Shown: positions 28,046 to 37,058 of the stretch, one piece after another
Layout of the letters: each line of letters starts with the position of its first letter
Numbering within the stretch: position 1 is the stretch's first letter
Assembly: GCF_026183675.1 (NCBI RefSeq)
Contig: NZ_JAPIVK010000003.1
Coordinates: forward strand, 6,407-70,406
DNA length: 64,000 nt
Reading direction: 5' to 3'
Source of the DNA: Microbulbifer halophilus
Lineage (GTDB): Bacteria > Pseudomonadota > Gammaproteobacteria > Pseudomonadales > Cellvibrionaceae
The notes under the pieces: model-generated
Database searches by the model: none
Seen by the model: the letters and a program-made list of their open reading frames with translations, nothing else
Told to the model about the DNA's origin: nothing
Translations under genes and position numbers: made by a program

Positions 28046-28347
28046 GCCATCGACAAGACGGAGGAGTATACCTTCAGAGCTCAGGGTTATCCACAGAAAG
28101 GCGTCAAATTGTTGAAAAAAAGTACGTGAAAAGTGCCTTACAATCAACAACTTGCCCATTATTTAGGCAGCCACTTGCGGACACCACTGAAATCAATCCA
28201 CAGGCAATCTGTGGATATCTTGGGGTCAATCGGTGGGCTCTCGGGAATACCTGCGCCAACTCAATCACTTGCCATCGGCGCCGAAAACACCACACTTAGA
28301 GCGGCACGCACCTTTCCCCGGGGCGGCCGTATTTGTCCCGCCGCGCG
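28046..28347. other. oriC: dnaA-rpmH intergenic region, candidate oriC
   Basis: All genes to the left (dnaA, dnaN, recF, gyrB) point left and all to the right (rpmH to atpC) point right, so strand polarity switches here. The region holds a perfect DnaA box (28087-28095), a box with one mismatch (TGTGGATAT at 28210-28218), a palindrome ATCCACAG-gcaat-CTGTGGAT (28196-28216) and an AT-rich stretch around 28105-28165. Pseudomonas origins lie at this position. A second DnaA-box region at 32.7-33.2 kb competes for the assignment. Confidence 0.5.
28065..28095 (-). promoter_or_regulatory. dnaA promoter region with a DnaA box
   Basis: On the minus strand TATACT (28070-28065) is a good -10 element. 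A perfect DnaA box TTATCCACA lies at 28087-28095 on the plus strand, close to the -35 position, as expected if DnaA represses its own gene. Confidence 0.6.
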
Positions 28348-28376
28348 TTGATTTAGCTGGTTCCTTTCTATACAAT
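28348..28376 (+). promoter_or_regulatory. rpmH promoter
   Basis: TTGATT (28348-28353), a 17-bp spacer and TACAAT (28371-28376) form a strong sigma-70 promoter about 120 bp before rpmH. Confidence 0.75.
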
Positions 28377-28498
28377 CCGCCGCCTTCGCAGCGCAATGCT
28401 CCGCCTGCGCCGGTGGATACCGGAACCGGAGCTCGGGCGGCGGCCGGGGTCTGCCCCACCACGAAATTCCGAATACAAAAGTCTCAGGTAGCAAGACA

Positions 28499-28633
28499 AT
28501 GAAACGTACATTTCAACCCAGCAACTTGAAGCGCAAGCGCAACCACGGTTTCCGCGCCCGTATGGCCACCAAGAACGGCCGCAAGATCCTGGCCCGTCGC
28601 CGCGCCAAGGGTCGCAAGGTCCTGTCTGCATAA
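28499..28633 (+). CDS. rpmH: 50S ribosomal protein L34
   Basis: A 44-residue, extremely basic protein beginning [20 protein letters not shown] and ending [12 protein letters not shown], identical in style and length to bacterial L34. It heads the rpmH-rnpA-yidD-yidC cluster and is divergent from dnaA, as in most gammaproteobacteria. Confidence 0.98.
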   Translation: MKRTFQPSNLKRKRNHGFRARMATKNGRKILARRRAKGRKVLSA

Positions 28634-28670
28634 ACGTATGCTTCCCGCCACAGCGGGAGCTCTTCCTTTT

Positions 28671-29090
28671 ATGCAACAGACGCGCAGCGACTTCGGATTC
28701 CCCAAGCCGCTGCGTCTGCTAAACGCGGCCCAGTATCGCTCGGTCTTCTCCGGCACACAGATACGCGCCGCGCACCCCAATCTCCTGCTCCTCGCCAGCC
28801 GCAATGATCTCGGGCACCCGCGCTTGGGCCTTGTCATGGCGAAAAAACACGTTCGCAACGCCACCGATCGCAATCGCATCAAGCGCATCGCCCGCGAGAC
28901 CTTCCGCCTTCGCCAGCACCAACTGCCCGCAGTGGACACCGTGGTCCTGGCGCGCCCCGGCGCCGGGAAACTGGACAACGCCGCGCTGACAAAACTGTTC
29001 GACAAGCTGTGGCGCAAACTGGCCAGACGCGCCCAGGAACCGCCCTCCGACAGGCCGAAGCACCCCGGTAACAGGCGCAGGCCGTCGTGA
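28671..29090 (+). CDS. rnpA: Ribonuclease P protein component
   Basis: The protein subunit that binds RNase P RNA and helps process tRNA 5' ends. The RNR motif region is RNATDRNRIKRIARETFRLRQ, preceded by PRLGLVMAKKHVRNA. I use the ATG at 28671, giving 139 residues with the usual FGFPKPLRLLNAAQYRSVF opening; an ATG at 28638 would add eleven residues. Its last codons overlap yidD by four bases (GTGA), so the two are coupled. Confidence 0.95.
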   Translation: MQQTRSDFGFPKPLRLLNAAQYRSVFSGTQIRAAHPNLLLLASRNDLGHPRLGLVMAKKHVRNATDRNRIKRIARETFRLRQHQLPAVDTVVLARPGAGKLDNAALTKLFDKLWRKLARRAQEPPSDRPKHPGNRRRPS

Positions 29091-29338
29091 CCCGCCTGCT
29101 CATCAAGCTGATCCACGTCTACCGCTACCTGGCCAGTCCCTGGATCGGCAACCAGTGCCGCTTCTACCCGACCTGCTCGCATTATGCGGAAGAGGCATTA
29201 AAAACCCACGGATTCCTAAAAGGGGGTTATTTAAGCGTCCGGCGCCTTATAAAATGCCACCCTTGGCATCCCGGCGGACTGGACCCGGTTCCCCCCGCCC
29301 GACAGGAAACCGACCCGAAACCTCGCTCAACTAGGTAA
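29087..29338 (+). CDS. yidD: Membrane protein insertion efficiency factor YidD
   Basis: An 83-residue protein with the YidD core: LIHVYRYLASPWIGNQCRF, then YPTCSHYAEEALKTHG and RLIKCHPWHPGGLDPVP, including the three conserved cysteines. GTG start at 29087. It is membrane-associated through an amphipathic N-terminal helix and aids YidC-dependent insertion; yidC starts five bases downstream. Confidence 0.96.
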   Translation: MTRLLIKLIHVYRYLASPWIGNQCRFYPTCSHYAEEALKTHGFLKGGYLSVRRLIKCHPWHPGGLDPVPPARQETDPKPRSTR

Positions 29339-29342
29339 CAAG

Positions 29343-31013
29343 ATGGATTGGCAACGCTATACACTGCTGGGCGGAATCGCCGCAGTCGTCCTGGCACTGA
29401 TATTCCAGTGGAACGAATTCAAAGAGGAGCGCGCGCCCGCGGTCGACCGGGAAACCGTCGTGCGCGGGGATGCCCCCACCCTGCCCCAGGGACAGGAAAA
29501 AGACGCACAGGCCGAGACCAACAGCGATGTCCCCCAGCTGCAGAGCGAAGCCGAGCAGCCGCAGGTCGACAATGGCGAGCAGCGCCAGCTGATCAGTGTC
29601 ACCACCGACGTGTTCGAGCTGCTGATCGATCCCCGCGGCGGCGATATCGTCAAGGTCGCCCTGCGCGACTTCGACCAGGAGTTGAACACGCCGGATCGCC
29701 CGATGATCCTGCTGAATCGCACCCGGGGCCACACCTATATCGCCCAGAGCGGCCTGATCGGCCCCAACGGCACCGACAGCAGCGCCGGGCGCCCGCTGTT
29801 CGAGAGCGAGGCCACCGAGTACGCGCTGAGCGAGGGCAAGGACACCCTGACCGTCGACCTGACGCTGCGGCAGGAAGACGCCAATATCACCAAGCGCTAC
29901 ACCTTCAATCGCGGCGATTATCTGGTCGACATTTCCTACCTGGTGGACAACACCAGTGGCGAAGAGTGGTCCGCCGCCATGTTCGGCCAGATCAAGCGCG
30001 ACAGCCAGGAACCGCCGGTAGATACCGGCATCGGCATGTCGCCCTTTCTGGGTGCGGCCATCCGTACCGCGGACGAAAACTACTTCAAGCAGGATTTCGA
30101 GGAAATCGCCGAAGAGCCCACCCGCGAGACTATCGAGGGCGGCTGGGTCGCAATGGTGCAGCACTATTTCCTGAGCGCCTGGGTACCGCCCCAGGACGAG
30201 CAGAACACCTTCGAGTTGCGCGAACTCTCCGGCGATCTATTCCGCATGGGCTTCACCGCCACCCCGGTGACCGTGGCCGCCGGCACCCAGGGTGAGCTGA
30301 GCGCCTCCTTCTACGCCGGCCCCAAAGACGTGATCCGCCTGGAACAGATCTCCCCCTACCTGGACCTGACCGTCGACTACGGCTGGCTCTGGTGGATCGC
30401 CAAGCCACTGTTCCGCGTGCTGAATTTCATCCAGGAGCATATCGTCAGCAACTGGGGCTGGGCCATCGTGCTGCTGACGCTGTTCATCAAGGCGCTGCTC
30501 TATCCCCTGTCCTCCGCCGGCCTCAAATCCATGGCCCGCATGCGCAAGTTCGCGCCGCAGATGAAAAAGCTGCAGGAACAGAATAAGGGCAACCGCCAGA
30601 AGCTGGCGGAAGAGACGATGAAGCTCTACCGGCGCGAGAAAATCAACCCGATGGGCGGCTGCTTCCCGATCCTGCTGCAGATGCCCGTATTCATCGCCCT
30701 CTACTGGATGCTCAACGAGACGGTGGAACTGCGCCACGCGCCCTGGATCCTGTGGATCCACGACCTGTCGACAAAGGACCCCTTCTTCATCCTGCCGGTA
30801 CTGATGGGCGCCACCATGTGGTTCATGCAGAGACTGAACCCGCAGCCCACGGACCCGACCCAGGCCCGTATCATGCAACTGATGCCGGTGATGATGACCT
30901 TCTTCTTCCTGTGGTTCCCGGCCGGGCTGGTGCTCTACTGGCTGGCGAACAACGTCATCTCCATCGCACAGACCTGGTTTATCAACAAGCAGGTGGAGGC
31001 CGGGAAGGTCTGA
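29343..31013 (+). CDS. yidC: Membrane protein insertase YidC
   Basis: A 556-residue inner-membrane insertase of the Gram-negative type. The first membrane segment is at residues 7-21 (YTLLGGIAAVVLALIFQW). A large periplasmic beta-supersandwich domain spans about 45-340, and the conserved five-helix core starts around 350 (GWAIVLLTLFIKALLYPLSS). The core has the hydrophilic-groove arginine region, the C1 hairpin MKKLQEQNKGNRQKLAEE, MGGCFPILLQMPVFIALYW and the last helix region LVLYWLANNVISIAQ. A long-arm hairpin repeat begins 16 bp after its stop. Confidence 0.98.
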   Translation: MDWQRYTLLGGIAAVVLALIFQWNEFKEERAPAVDRETVVRGDAPTLPQGQEKDAQAETNSDVPQLQSEAEQPQVDNGEQRQLISVTTDVFELLIDPRGGDIVKVALRDFDQELNTPDRPMILLNRTRGHTYIAQSGLIGPNGTDSSAGRPLFESEATEYALSEGKDTLTVDLTLRQEDANITKRYTFNRGDYLVDISYLVDNTSGEEWSAAMFGQIKRDSQEPPVDTGIGMSPFLGAAIRTADENYFKQDFEEIAEEPTRETIEGGWVAMVQHYFLSAWVPPQDEQNTFELRELSGDLFRMGFTATPVTVAAGTQGELSASFYAGPKDVIRLEQISPYLDLTVDYGWLWWIAKPLFRVLNFIQEHIVSNWGWAIVLLTLFIKALLYPLSSAGLKSMARMRKFAPQMKKLQEQNKGNRQKLAEETMKLYRREKINPMGGCFPILLQMPVFIALYWMLNETVELRHAPWILWIHDLSTKDPFFILPVLMGATMWFMQRLNPQPTDPTQARIMQLMPVMMTFFFLWFPAGLVLYWLANNVISIAQTWFINKQVEAGKV

Positions 31014-31028
31014 ATAAGACTAGGTGGC

Positions 31029-31155
31029 GGCCTCGGTACCGGGAGTGTCTTGCGGGACACGGACTAGGCGTCCCCCCGGTGAATACATCCCTGTAGGCTT
31101 GTCTGCGAGGTCCCTCTCGCAGACAGTCCCGCAAGACACTCCCGGTACCGAGGCC
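31029..31155. repeat. Hairpin element, copy 1 (forward)
   Basis: Perfect 30-bp inverted arms at 31029-31058 and 31126-31155 enclose a 67-base centre. The centre ends in the family-conserved block TCCCTGTAGGCTTG plus an internal hairpin TGTCTGCGAG-gtccct-CTCGCAGACA (31100-31125). It shares the centre with elements at 50003-50109 and 57215-57310. It lies between yidC and mnmE; the arms could form a very stable RNA stem. Confidence 0.9.
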
Positions 31156-31245
31156 TTCGCATCTGACCGCGGAGCGCCCCCACCCAATACCAAACCATAA
31201 AGGGGCCGCACCAGCGGCCCCTTTGCGTTGGAGTAAACTGCTTCC

Positions 31246-32622
31246 ATGTCTGAACAGAATCTCAACCGCGATACCATCGCCGCCCTCGCCACCGCCCCCG
31301 GTCGCGGCGGTATCGGCGTGATCCGATTGTCCGGCTCCGCGGCACTGGAGATCGCCCGCGGTATCTGCGGCGAGGCGGAACTGGAACCGCGCCGGGCCCA
31401 CTACCGCAGTTTCCGCCGCGGCGGGCAACTGGTGGATCGGGGCATCGCCCTCTTCTTCCCCGGGCCCAACTCCTTTACCGGCGAAGACGTGGTGGAACTG
31501 CAGGGCCACGGCGGCCCGGTGATTCTCGACCAGTTGCTGCAGTCCGCCATCGAGCTGGGCGCCCGACAGGCCCGGCCCGGCGAGTTTTCCGAGCGCGCCT
31601 TCCTCAACGACAAGATCGATCTGGCCCAGGCAGAGGCGATTGCGGACCTGATCGAGGCCGGCAGCGAGCAGGCCGCGCGCAATGCGATGCGCTCACTGCA
31701 GGGGGTATTCTCCGAAAAAATCGAAAACCTGGTGGAAGATCTCACGCATTTGCGTATCTACGTCGAAGCATCAATCGATTTTCCCGAGGAAGAAATCGAT
31801 TTTCTCGCCGACGGCAAGGTGGCGGCGGATCTCGACGCCCTGTTGGAGCAACTGGCGTCCGTAGAGGCCGAGGCGCGCCAGGGCAGCCTGATGCGCGAGG
31901 GTATGCAGGTGGCCATTGCCGGCCGCCCCAACGCTGGCAAGTCCAGCCTGCTCAATGCACTGGCCGGTCACGACGCCGCCATTGTCACCGATGTCGCCGG
32001 CACCACCCGGGATATCCTGCGCGAGCACATCCACATCGACGGCATGCCACTGCAGTTCGCCGATACCGCCGGCCTGCGCGACTCGCCGGACCGGGTGGAA
32101 CAGATCGGCATCCAGCGCGCCTGGGACGAGATCCGCAGCGCCGATCGTGTGTTGCTGCTGGTGGACGCGGAACAGGCCCACTCCCTGGACCCGGAAACCG
32201 TCTGGCCCGAATTCACCGCGCAACTGCCGGACGCGGAAAAGCTGACGCTGGTACTCAACAAGATCGACCTGACCGATTACAGCGCCGGCCTGCAGGCGCA
32301 CACCGACGGCGTGCCGGTCATCGCCATCAGCGCCAAGACCGGCGCCGGGCTGGAGGCGCTGAAGGAGCACCTGAAACAGTGCATGGGCTACAGCGGTGGC
32401 GGCGAGGGCAACTTCAGCGCCCGCCGCCGCCACCTGGACGCCCTGGCCCGGGCACGCGCCTTTATCGAACAGGGCGCCGGCCAGCTGCACGAGAGCGGCG
32501 CCGGCGAACTGCTGGCGGACGATCTGCGTCGGGCGCAGCAGGCCCTGGGTGAAATCACCGGCGAAATGACCGCCGACGAACTGCTGGGCAAGATCTTCGG
32601 CAGCTTCTGCATCGGCAAATAG
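31246..32622 (+). CDS. mnmE: tRNA uridine-5-carboxymethylaminomethyl modification GTPase MnmE
   Basis: The GTPase partner of MnmG, which together make cmnm5/mnm5 modifications at the tRNA wobble uridine. It is 458 residues. The N-terminal folate-binding domain begins [21 protein letters not shown]. The G domain has [14 protein letters not shown] (G1), DVAGTTRD (G2), DTAGLRDS (G3) and NKIDL (G4), and the C-terminus ends with the catalytic-type motif FCIGK. Here mnmG is the next gene, 0.7 kb away. Confidence 0.98.
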   Translation: MSEQNLNRDTIAALATAPGRGGIGVIRLSGSAALEIARGICGEAELEPRRAHYRSFRRGGQLVDRGIALFFPGPNSFTGEDVVELQGHGGPVILDQLLQSAIELGARQARPGEFSERAFLNDKIDLAQAEAIADLIEAGSEQAARNAMRSLQGVFSEKIENLVEDLTHLRIYVEASIDFPEEEIDFLADGKVAADLDALLEQLASVEAEARQGSLMREGMQVAIAGRPNAGKSSLLNALAGHDAAIVTDVAGTTRDILREHIHIDGMPLQFADTAGLRDSPDRVEQIGIQRAWDEIRSADRVLLLVDAEQAHSLDPETVWPEFTAQLPDAEKLTLVLNKIDLTDYSAGLQAHTDGVPVIAISAKTGAGLEALKEHLKQCMGYSGGGEGNFSARRRHLDALARARAFIEQGAGQLHESGAGELLADDLRRAQQALGEITGEMTADELLGKIFGSFCIGK

Positions 32623-32729
32623 ACACTTTTTCCCTCCCTCTTACTCCACTTTTCCGGGGCGTCGCCGGGCGCCCCGAATGACTCTCCCGCCCGACGCCAA
32701 AGGAAATCCATCCGCCCCGCCGGCGGGAA
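32623..32729. other. Gap after mnmE with a hairpin
   Basis: No gene. CGGGGCG (32655-32661) and CGCCCCG (32670-32676) make a 7-bp stem; a T-rich run precedes it rather than follows it, so terminator function is doubtful. Confidence 0.45.
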
Positions 32730-33180
32730 ATCCGTCCACAGCGGCACACTTTTCCACAGCGACTACCCGCTACCCCACCAGAAGGTCACAAAAGTTGCGC
32801 ACATCAACCCACAGAGTTATCCCAAACTGGGTAGTTATGCACAGCTCCCCCTCACCCTGTTGGCGCAGACATGCACAGTGGGTGGGCCGGCGCGTCGGCC
32901 TGTGGGTAGAACCGGGGGTAAGCGGGCGCACAGCGAGCGAGTGAATTGGGTATAACCCGGAGCCTAAGCGAAAGTCGCCAAAGTTATCCCGTCCCTCCAC
33001 AGCGGCATACCGCGTTTACCCCGCGCTGAATGCAGAGGTTTGTGCCCCGCTTATAAACCGGGTAACTCTTTGATTTAAAAGGAAATTTTTTATTTATACA
33101 GGAAATCGCCGCCCCCAATAATTACAACAACAACAAAACACTACTCTCTACATACATGTATAACTTCTCTATTGATTAAT
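32730..33180. other. DnaA-box cluster and AT-rich stretch upstream of mnmG, alternative oriC candidate
   Basis: The 716-bp mnmE-mnmG gap has no gene. A perfect TTATGCACA box lies at 32835-32843, with near matches TTTTCCACA (32750-32758), TTATCCCAA (32818-32826), TTATCCCGT (32984-32992), TTGCGCACA (32795-32803) and CTACCCACA on the other strand (32901-32909). From about 33062 to 33178 the sequence becomes markedly AT-rich (TTTGATTTAAAAGG, TTTTTTATTTATAC), like a DNA-unwinding element. E. coli oriC lies in the equivalent place beside mnmG. Confidence 0.55.
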
Positions 33181-33274
33181 CCGTTTCCCGACCCGTTCGC
33201 CAGATCGGTAGAACCCCGTCCGATCCTATGCTTCCCCGAGGCGGCTTCTGCCCCCGGACAGACGCAATCAGTGT

Positions 33275-33304
33275 TTGCTGTCGAGCGCCGGCTGGCTATA
33301 AAAT
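33275..33304 (+). promoter_or_regulatory. mnmG promoter candidate
   Basis: TTGCTG (33275-33280) and TATAAAAT (33297-33304) are 16-18 bp apart depending on register and end 35 bp before the mnmG ATG. Confidence 0.55.
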
Positions 33305-33338
33305 ATGCGCCCTTTTTCGACCCCCTGCGGCGACAGCT

Positions 33339-35228
33339 ATGGATTACCCCAAAACCTACGACGTCATCGTCATCGGCGGCGGCCACGCTGGCACCGAGGC
33401 CGCGCTCGCCGCTGCGCGTATGGGATCCACCACGCTGCTGCTGACCCACAACATCGAGACTCTGGGGCAGATGTCCTGCAATCCCGCCATCGGCGGTATC
33501 GGCAAGAGCCACCTGGTCAAGGAAGTCGACGCCCTCGGCGGCGCCATGGCCGAGGCCACGGACCTGGGCGGTATCCAGTTCCGCGTGCTGAACGCCCGCA
33601 AGGGCCCGGCGGTGCGCGCCACCCGCGCCCAGGCCGACCGCGCGCTCTACCGCAGCGCCATCCGCGCGACACTCGAACACCAGCAAAACCTGGAGATTTT
33701 CCAGCAGGCCGCCGACGACCTGATCGTCGAGGGGGAGCGGGTCACCGGCGTGGTGACCAACGCCGGCGTGCGCTTTCGCGGCAAGACCGTAGTGATCACC
33801 GCCGGCACCTTCCTCGGCGGCAGGATCCATATCGGCCTCGATAGCCATTCCGGCGGCCGCGCCGGGGATGCCCCGGCCATCGCCCTGGCCGAGCGGCTGC
33901 GGGAGCTCCCGTTTCGCGTCGAGCGCCTGAAAACCGGCACGCCGCCCCGTATCGATGCGCGCTCCGTGGATTTTTCCGCCCTCGAGGAGCAGTGGGGCGA
34001 TACCCCCACCCCGGTGATGTCCTACCTCGGCGCGCGCTCTCAGCACCCGCGCCAGGCCTGCTGCTGGATTACCCACACCAACAGCGCCACCCACGAGGTG
34101 ATCCGCGAAGGCCTGGACCGCTCGCCGATGTTCTCCGGCGATATCGAGGGCGTCGGCCCGCGCTACTGCCCGTCCATCGAGGACAAGGTGCACCGCTTCG
34201 CCGACAAGAGCAGCCACCAGATTTTCGTCGAGCCGGAGGGGCTGACCACCAACGAGCTCTACCCCAACGGCATCTCCACCAGCCTGCCGTTCGACGTGCA
34301 GATCCAACTGGTGCAGTCGATCCGGGGCTTTGAGAACGCCCATATCACGCGGCCCGGCTACGCGATCGAGTACGATTTCTTCGACCCCCGCGACCTGCTG
34401 CCGTCGCTGGAGACCAAATTCATTCAGGGGCTCTATTTCGCCGGCCAGATCAACGGCACCACCGGCTACGAGGAGGCCGCCGCCCAGGGCCTGCTGGCCG
34501 GTGCCAACGCCGCACTGCGCGCGCAGGAGCGCGAGGCCTGGTGCCCGCGCCGCGACCAGGCCTACTTGGGCGTGCTGGTGGACGACCTGATCACCAGCGG
34601 TACCAGGGAGCCCTACCGCATGTTCACCAGCCGCGCCGAGTACCGGCTGCTGCTGCGCGAGGACAACGCCGACCTGCGCCTGACCGAGGTGGGCCGCGAG
34701 CTGGGGCTGGTATCCGACGAACGCTGGGCCGCCTTCAGCGAAAAGCGCGAGGCCATCGCCCGCGAGGAGCGGCGCCTGCGGGAAACCTGGGTTCACCCGA
34801 AGACGACCCAGGCCGCCGCCGTGGAGACAAAACTGCCCAAGCCGCTGGCGCGCGAATACAGCGCCATGGACCTGCTGCGCCGCCCGGAACTGAAATATGC
34901 CGATGTGGCGTCGCTGAAGGGCGAGGCCGTCGTCGACGAGCGCGTCGCCGAGCAGGTGGAAATCGCGGCCAAGTACGCCGGCTATATCGACCGCCAGCGG
35001 GACGAGATAGAGCGACTGCAGGCCTACGAGGACACGCCGATTCCGGCGGACTTCGACTACAGCAATGTGTCCGGGCTCTCCAGCGAAGTGAAACAGAAGC
35101 TCGGCGACACCCGCCCGGATACCCTGGCGCGGGCCTCGCGGGTTCCCGGGGTCACGCCCGCCGCGGTGTCGCTGCTGCTGATCCAGTTGAAAAAGCGCGG
35201 CCTGCTGACGCGTAAGAAGGCCGTTTAA
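33339..35228 (+). CDS. mnmG: tRNA uridine-5-carboxymethylaminomethyl modification enzyme MnmG (GidA)
   Basis: The FAD-dependent partner of MnmE. Starting at the ATG at 33339 gives 629 residues, the same as E. coli, with the dinucleotide-binding motif [19 protein letters not shown] near residue 9. Further family blocks are [39 protein letters not shown] and [14 protein letters not shown]. An in-frame extension to 33228 has no homologous content. rsmG follows 76 bp later. Confidence 0.98.
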   Translation: MDYPKTYDVIVIGGGHAGTEAALAAARMGSTTLLLTHNIETLGQMSCNPAIGGIGKSHLVKEVDALGGAMAEATDLGGIQFRVLNARKGPAVRATRAQADRALYRSAIRATLEHQQNLEIFQQAADDLIVEGERVTGVVTNAGVRFRGKTVVITAGTFLGGRIHIGLDSHSGGRAGDAPAIALAERLRELPFRVERLKTGTPPRIDARSVDFSALEEQWGDTPTPVMSYLGARSQHPRQACCWITHTNSATHEVIREGLDRSPMFSGDIEGVGPRYCPSIEDKVHRFADKSSHQIFVEPEGLTTNELYPNGISTSLPFDVQIQLVQSIRGFENAHITRPGYAIEYDFFDPRDLLPSLETKFIQGLYFAGQINGTTGYEEAAAQGLLAGANAALRAQEREAWCPRRDQAYLGVLVDDLITSGTREPYRMFTSRAEYRLLLREDNADLRLTEVGRELGLVSDERWAAFSEKREAIAREERRLRETWVHPKTTQAAAVETKLPKPLAREYSAMDLLRRPELKYADVASLKGEAVVDERVAEQVEIAAKYAGYIDRQRDEIERLQAYEDTPIPADFDYSNVSGLSSEVKQKLGDTRPDTLARASRVPGVTPAAVSLLLIQLKKRGLLTRKKAV

Positions 35229-35230
35229 GC

Positions 35231-35272
35231 GGTGCGCACGGGTCGTGTGATGTAGGGTGCGCCGTGCGCACC
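35231..35272. repeat. GTGCGCAC-type palindromic repeat, copy 1
   Basis: GGTGCGCAC (35231-35239) is followed by GTAGGGTGCGCCGTGCGCAC (from 35252). The 21-bp unit GTAGGGTGCGCC + GTGCGCACC recurs inverted at 60757-60777 and, with one change, at 61659-61679. It is a REP-like intergenic palindrome. Confidence 0.75.
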
Positions 35273-35304
35273 GATAACCGGGGGATCCCGCAATTTCTCT
35301 GCAG

Positions 35305-35970
35305 ATGGAACCATTCCGCCCACGCCTGCTCGAGGCCGCGGCACAGTTATCAGTTGAATTGAACGCCGAACAGCAGGACCTGCTGCTGGAATATCTGGCG
35401 ATGTTTGCGCGCTGGAATGCCGCCTACAACCTGTCTGCGGTGCGCGATCCGGCGCAGATGCTGGAGCGCCATATCGTCGACAGCCTCAGCGTGGTAAATC
35501 TCTGCGGCGGGAACGCGGACCCGCTGGTGGATGTGGGCAGCGGCGGCGGCCTGCCGGGTATTCCACTGGCGATCGTTCACCCGCAGCGGCCCGTAACCTT
35601 GCTCGACAGCAACGGCAAGAAAACGCGCTTCCTGTTCCAGGTGGCCACCACCCTGCCGCTGCCCAATGTCACCGTGGTCAACGAGCGGGTCGAGGCCTTC
35701 CGGCCCCGCTCGGGGTTCGCGGCGGTGGTCTCCCGGGCCTTCGCATCCATCGCCGACATGGTGTCCGGAAGTGAGCACTTGCTAGCGCCCGGTGGCAACT
35801 TCTATGCGATGAAGGGTAAACTACCGCGAGATGAGTTGAGCGCACTCCCAAAAGGGATTAAGGTCGAGCGGGTGCACCCCCTGTCGGTACCGGGTTGCGA
35901 CGCGGATCGCCACCTTGTCGTTCTCGGTCGCGGTGAAGACAGCGACAATCTGGCGACAGTCCCGCTATAA
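35305..35970 (+). CDS. rsmG: 16S rRNA (guanine527-N7)-methyltransferase RsmG (GidB)
   Basis: A SAM-dependent methyltransferase of 221 residues that modifies G527 of 16S rRNA. The SAM-binding motif is VDVGSGGGLPGIPLAI, preceded by the ERHIVDSLSV motif and followed by LLDSNGKKTRF and VVSRAFASIADM. It sits in its usual place between mnmG and parA. Loss of this gene is known to give low-level streptomycin resistance in other bacteria. Confidence 0.96.
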   Translation: MEPFRPRLLEAAAQLSVELNAEQQDLLLEYLAMFARWNAAYNLSAVRDPAQMLERHIVDSLSVVNLCGGNADPLVDVGSGGGLPGIPLAIVHPQRPVTLLDSNGKKTRFLFQVATTLPLPNVTVVNERVEAFRPRSGFAAVVSRAFASIADMVSGSEHLLAPGGNFYAMKGKLPRDELSALPKGIKVERVHPLSVPGCDADRHLVVLGRGEDSDNLATVPL

Positions 35971-35979
35971 CTTGGCACT

Positions 35980-36040
35980 CAGGTTTCGGGGTTCGAAATG
36001 CCTTTCGATGCCACAAGCCGAAACTGAACCTCGAAACTTG
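35980..36040. repeat. Uninterrupted copy of a dispersed palindromic repeat (interrupted copy at 49978-50140)
   Basis: CAGGTTTCGGGGTTC (35980-35994) and GAACCTCGAAACTTG (36026-36040) form an imperfect 15-bp inverted pair. The reverse complement of this block aligns over both flanks of the hairpin element at 50003-50109, including GCTTGTGGCATCGAAA, so this copy appears to be the empty version of that site. Confidence 0.75.
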
Positions 36041-36223
36041 GGTTAGAATCATTTTCGCGCCTGCGCGCCCGTCGATGCAGGCGACAATCTTTCCGAGACC
36101 TGCGCACTCCTGAACAGGAAGCCCGATTCGGGGGGAGGAGTGCCCGTTGATGCCGGCGTTTTTGCGGCGAGACCCGAAGAGCTTCCGGGAGAGCGCTGTT
36201 CGGGAAAACAAAGGACAATAACC

Positions 36224-37045
36224 TTGAGCAATATATTCGCTGTGGCCAACCAGAAAGGCGGGGTGGGCAAGACCACCACCTGCGTCAACCTGGCCGCGTC
36301 CCTGGTCGCCAGCAAGCGCCGGGTACTGCTGATCGATCTCGATCCCCAGGGCAACGCCACCATGGGCAGCGGCATCGACAAGAGCGAGCTGCAACTGTCC
36401 AGCTACGATGTGCTCGCCAGCGAGCTGCCGCCCAACAAGGCGATCGTCCCCACCTCCAGCGGCTACGACCTGATGCCCGCCAACGGAGACCTGTCCGCGG
36501 CGGAAGTGGAGCTGCTGGAGATGGACGGCCGCGAGGCGCGCTTGCGCCGCGCCCTGCGCTACCTGGACGGCGGCCACGACTATATCGTCGTCGACTGCCC
36601 GCCGTCTCTGAACATGCTGACCGTCAACGCCCTCTGCGCGGCCCACGGCGTGCTGATTCCGATGCAGTGCGAGTACTACGCCCTCGAGGGGCTGTCGGCA
36701 CTGGTCGACACCATCACCCAGATCCAGCGCGCCGCCAACCCGGAGCTCAGGATCGAGGGCATATTGCGCACCATGTACGACCCGCGCAACAGCCTTACCA
36801 ACGATGTGTCCGAGCAGCTGTCCGAGTACTTCGGCGAACGCCTCTACCGCACCTGCATTCCGCGCAATGTGCGCCTGGCCGAAGCGCCCAGCTTCGGTGT
36901 GCCGGCGCTGGAGTACGACCGACACTCCAAGGGCGCCATTGCCTACCTGGCGCTGGCCGGCGAAATGACCCGCCGCCACGCCGCCAATCCCAGCACTACC
37001 AACAGCGGTCCCGGCCAGGGCCGCCCGGTGGCGGAAGCGGTTTAA
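36224..37045 (+). CDS. parA: Chromosome partitioning ATPase ParA (Soj)
   Basis: A 273-residue deviant-Walker ATPase that drives ParB-parS segregation. I start at the TTG at 36224 (AAAGGA upstream) because the conserved protein begins MSNIFAVANQKGGVGKTTTC. The in-frame stretch back to 36140 is GC-repeat-like and lies beside a repeat. The Walker A is QKGGVGKTTT, and the A' and Walker B regions are LLIDLDPQGNAT and YIVVDCPPSLNMLT. parB begins 13 bp after the stop. Confidence 0.96.
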   Translation: MSNIFAVANQKGGVGKTTTCVNLAASLVASKRRVLLIDLDPQGNATMGSGIDKSELQLSSYDVLASELPPNKAIVPTSSGYDLMPANGDLSAAEVELLEMDGREARLRRALRYLDGGHDYIVVDCPPSLNMLTVNALCAAHGVLIPMQCEYYALEGLSALVDTITQIQRAANPELRIEGILRTMYDPRNSLTNDVSEQLSEYFGERLYRTCIPRNVRLAEAPSFGVPALEYDRHSKGAIAYLALAGEMTRRHAANPSTTNSGPGQGRPVAEAV

Positions 37046-37058
37046 GAGGTAACGAGTT

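Noticed and set aside
31046-31292. Short minus-strand open frames across the yidC-mnmE gap
   Set aside because: They read through the inverted-repeat element and have no coding character.
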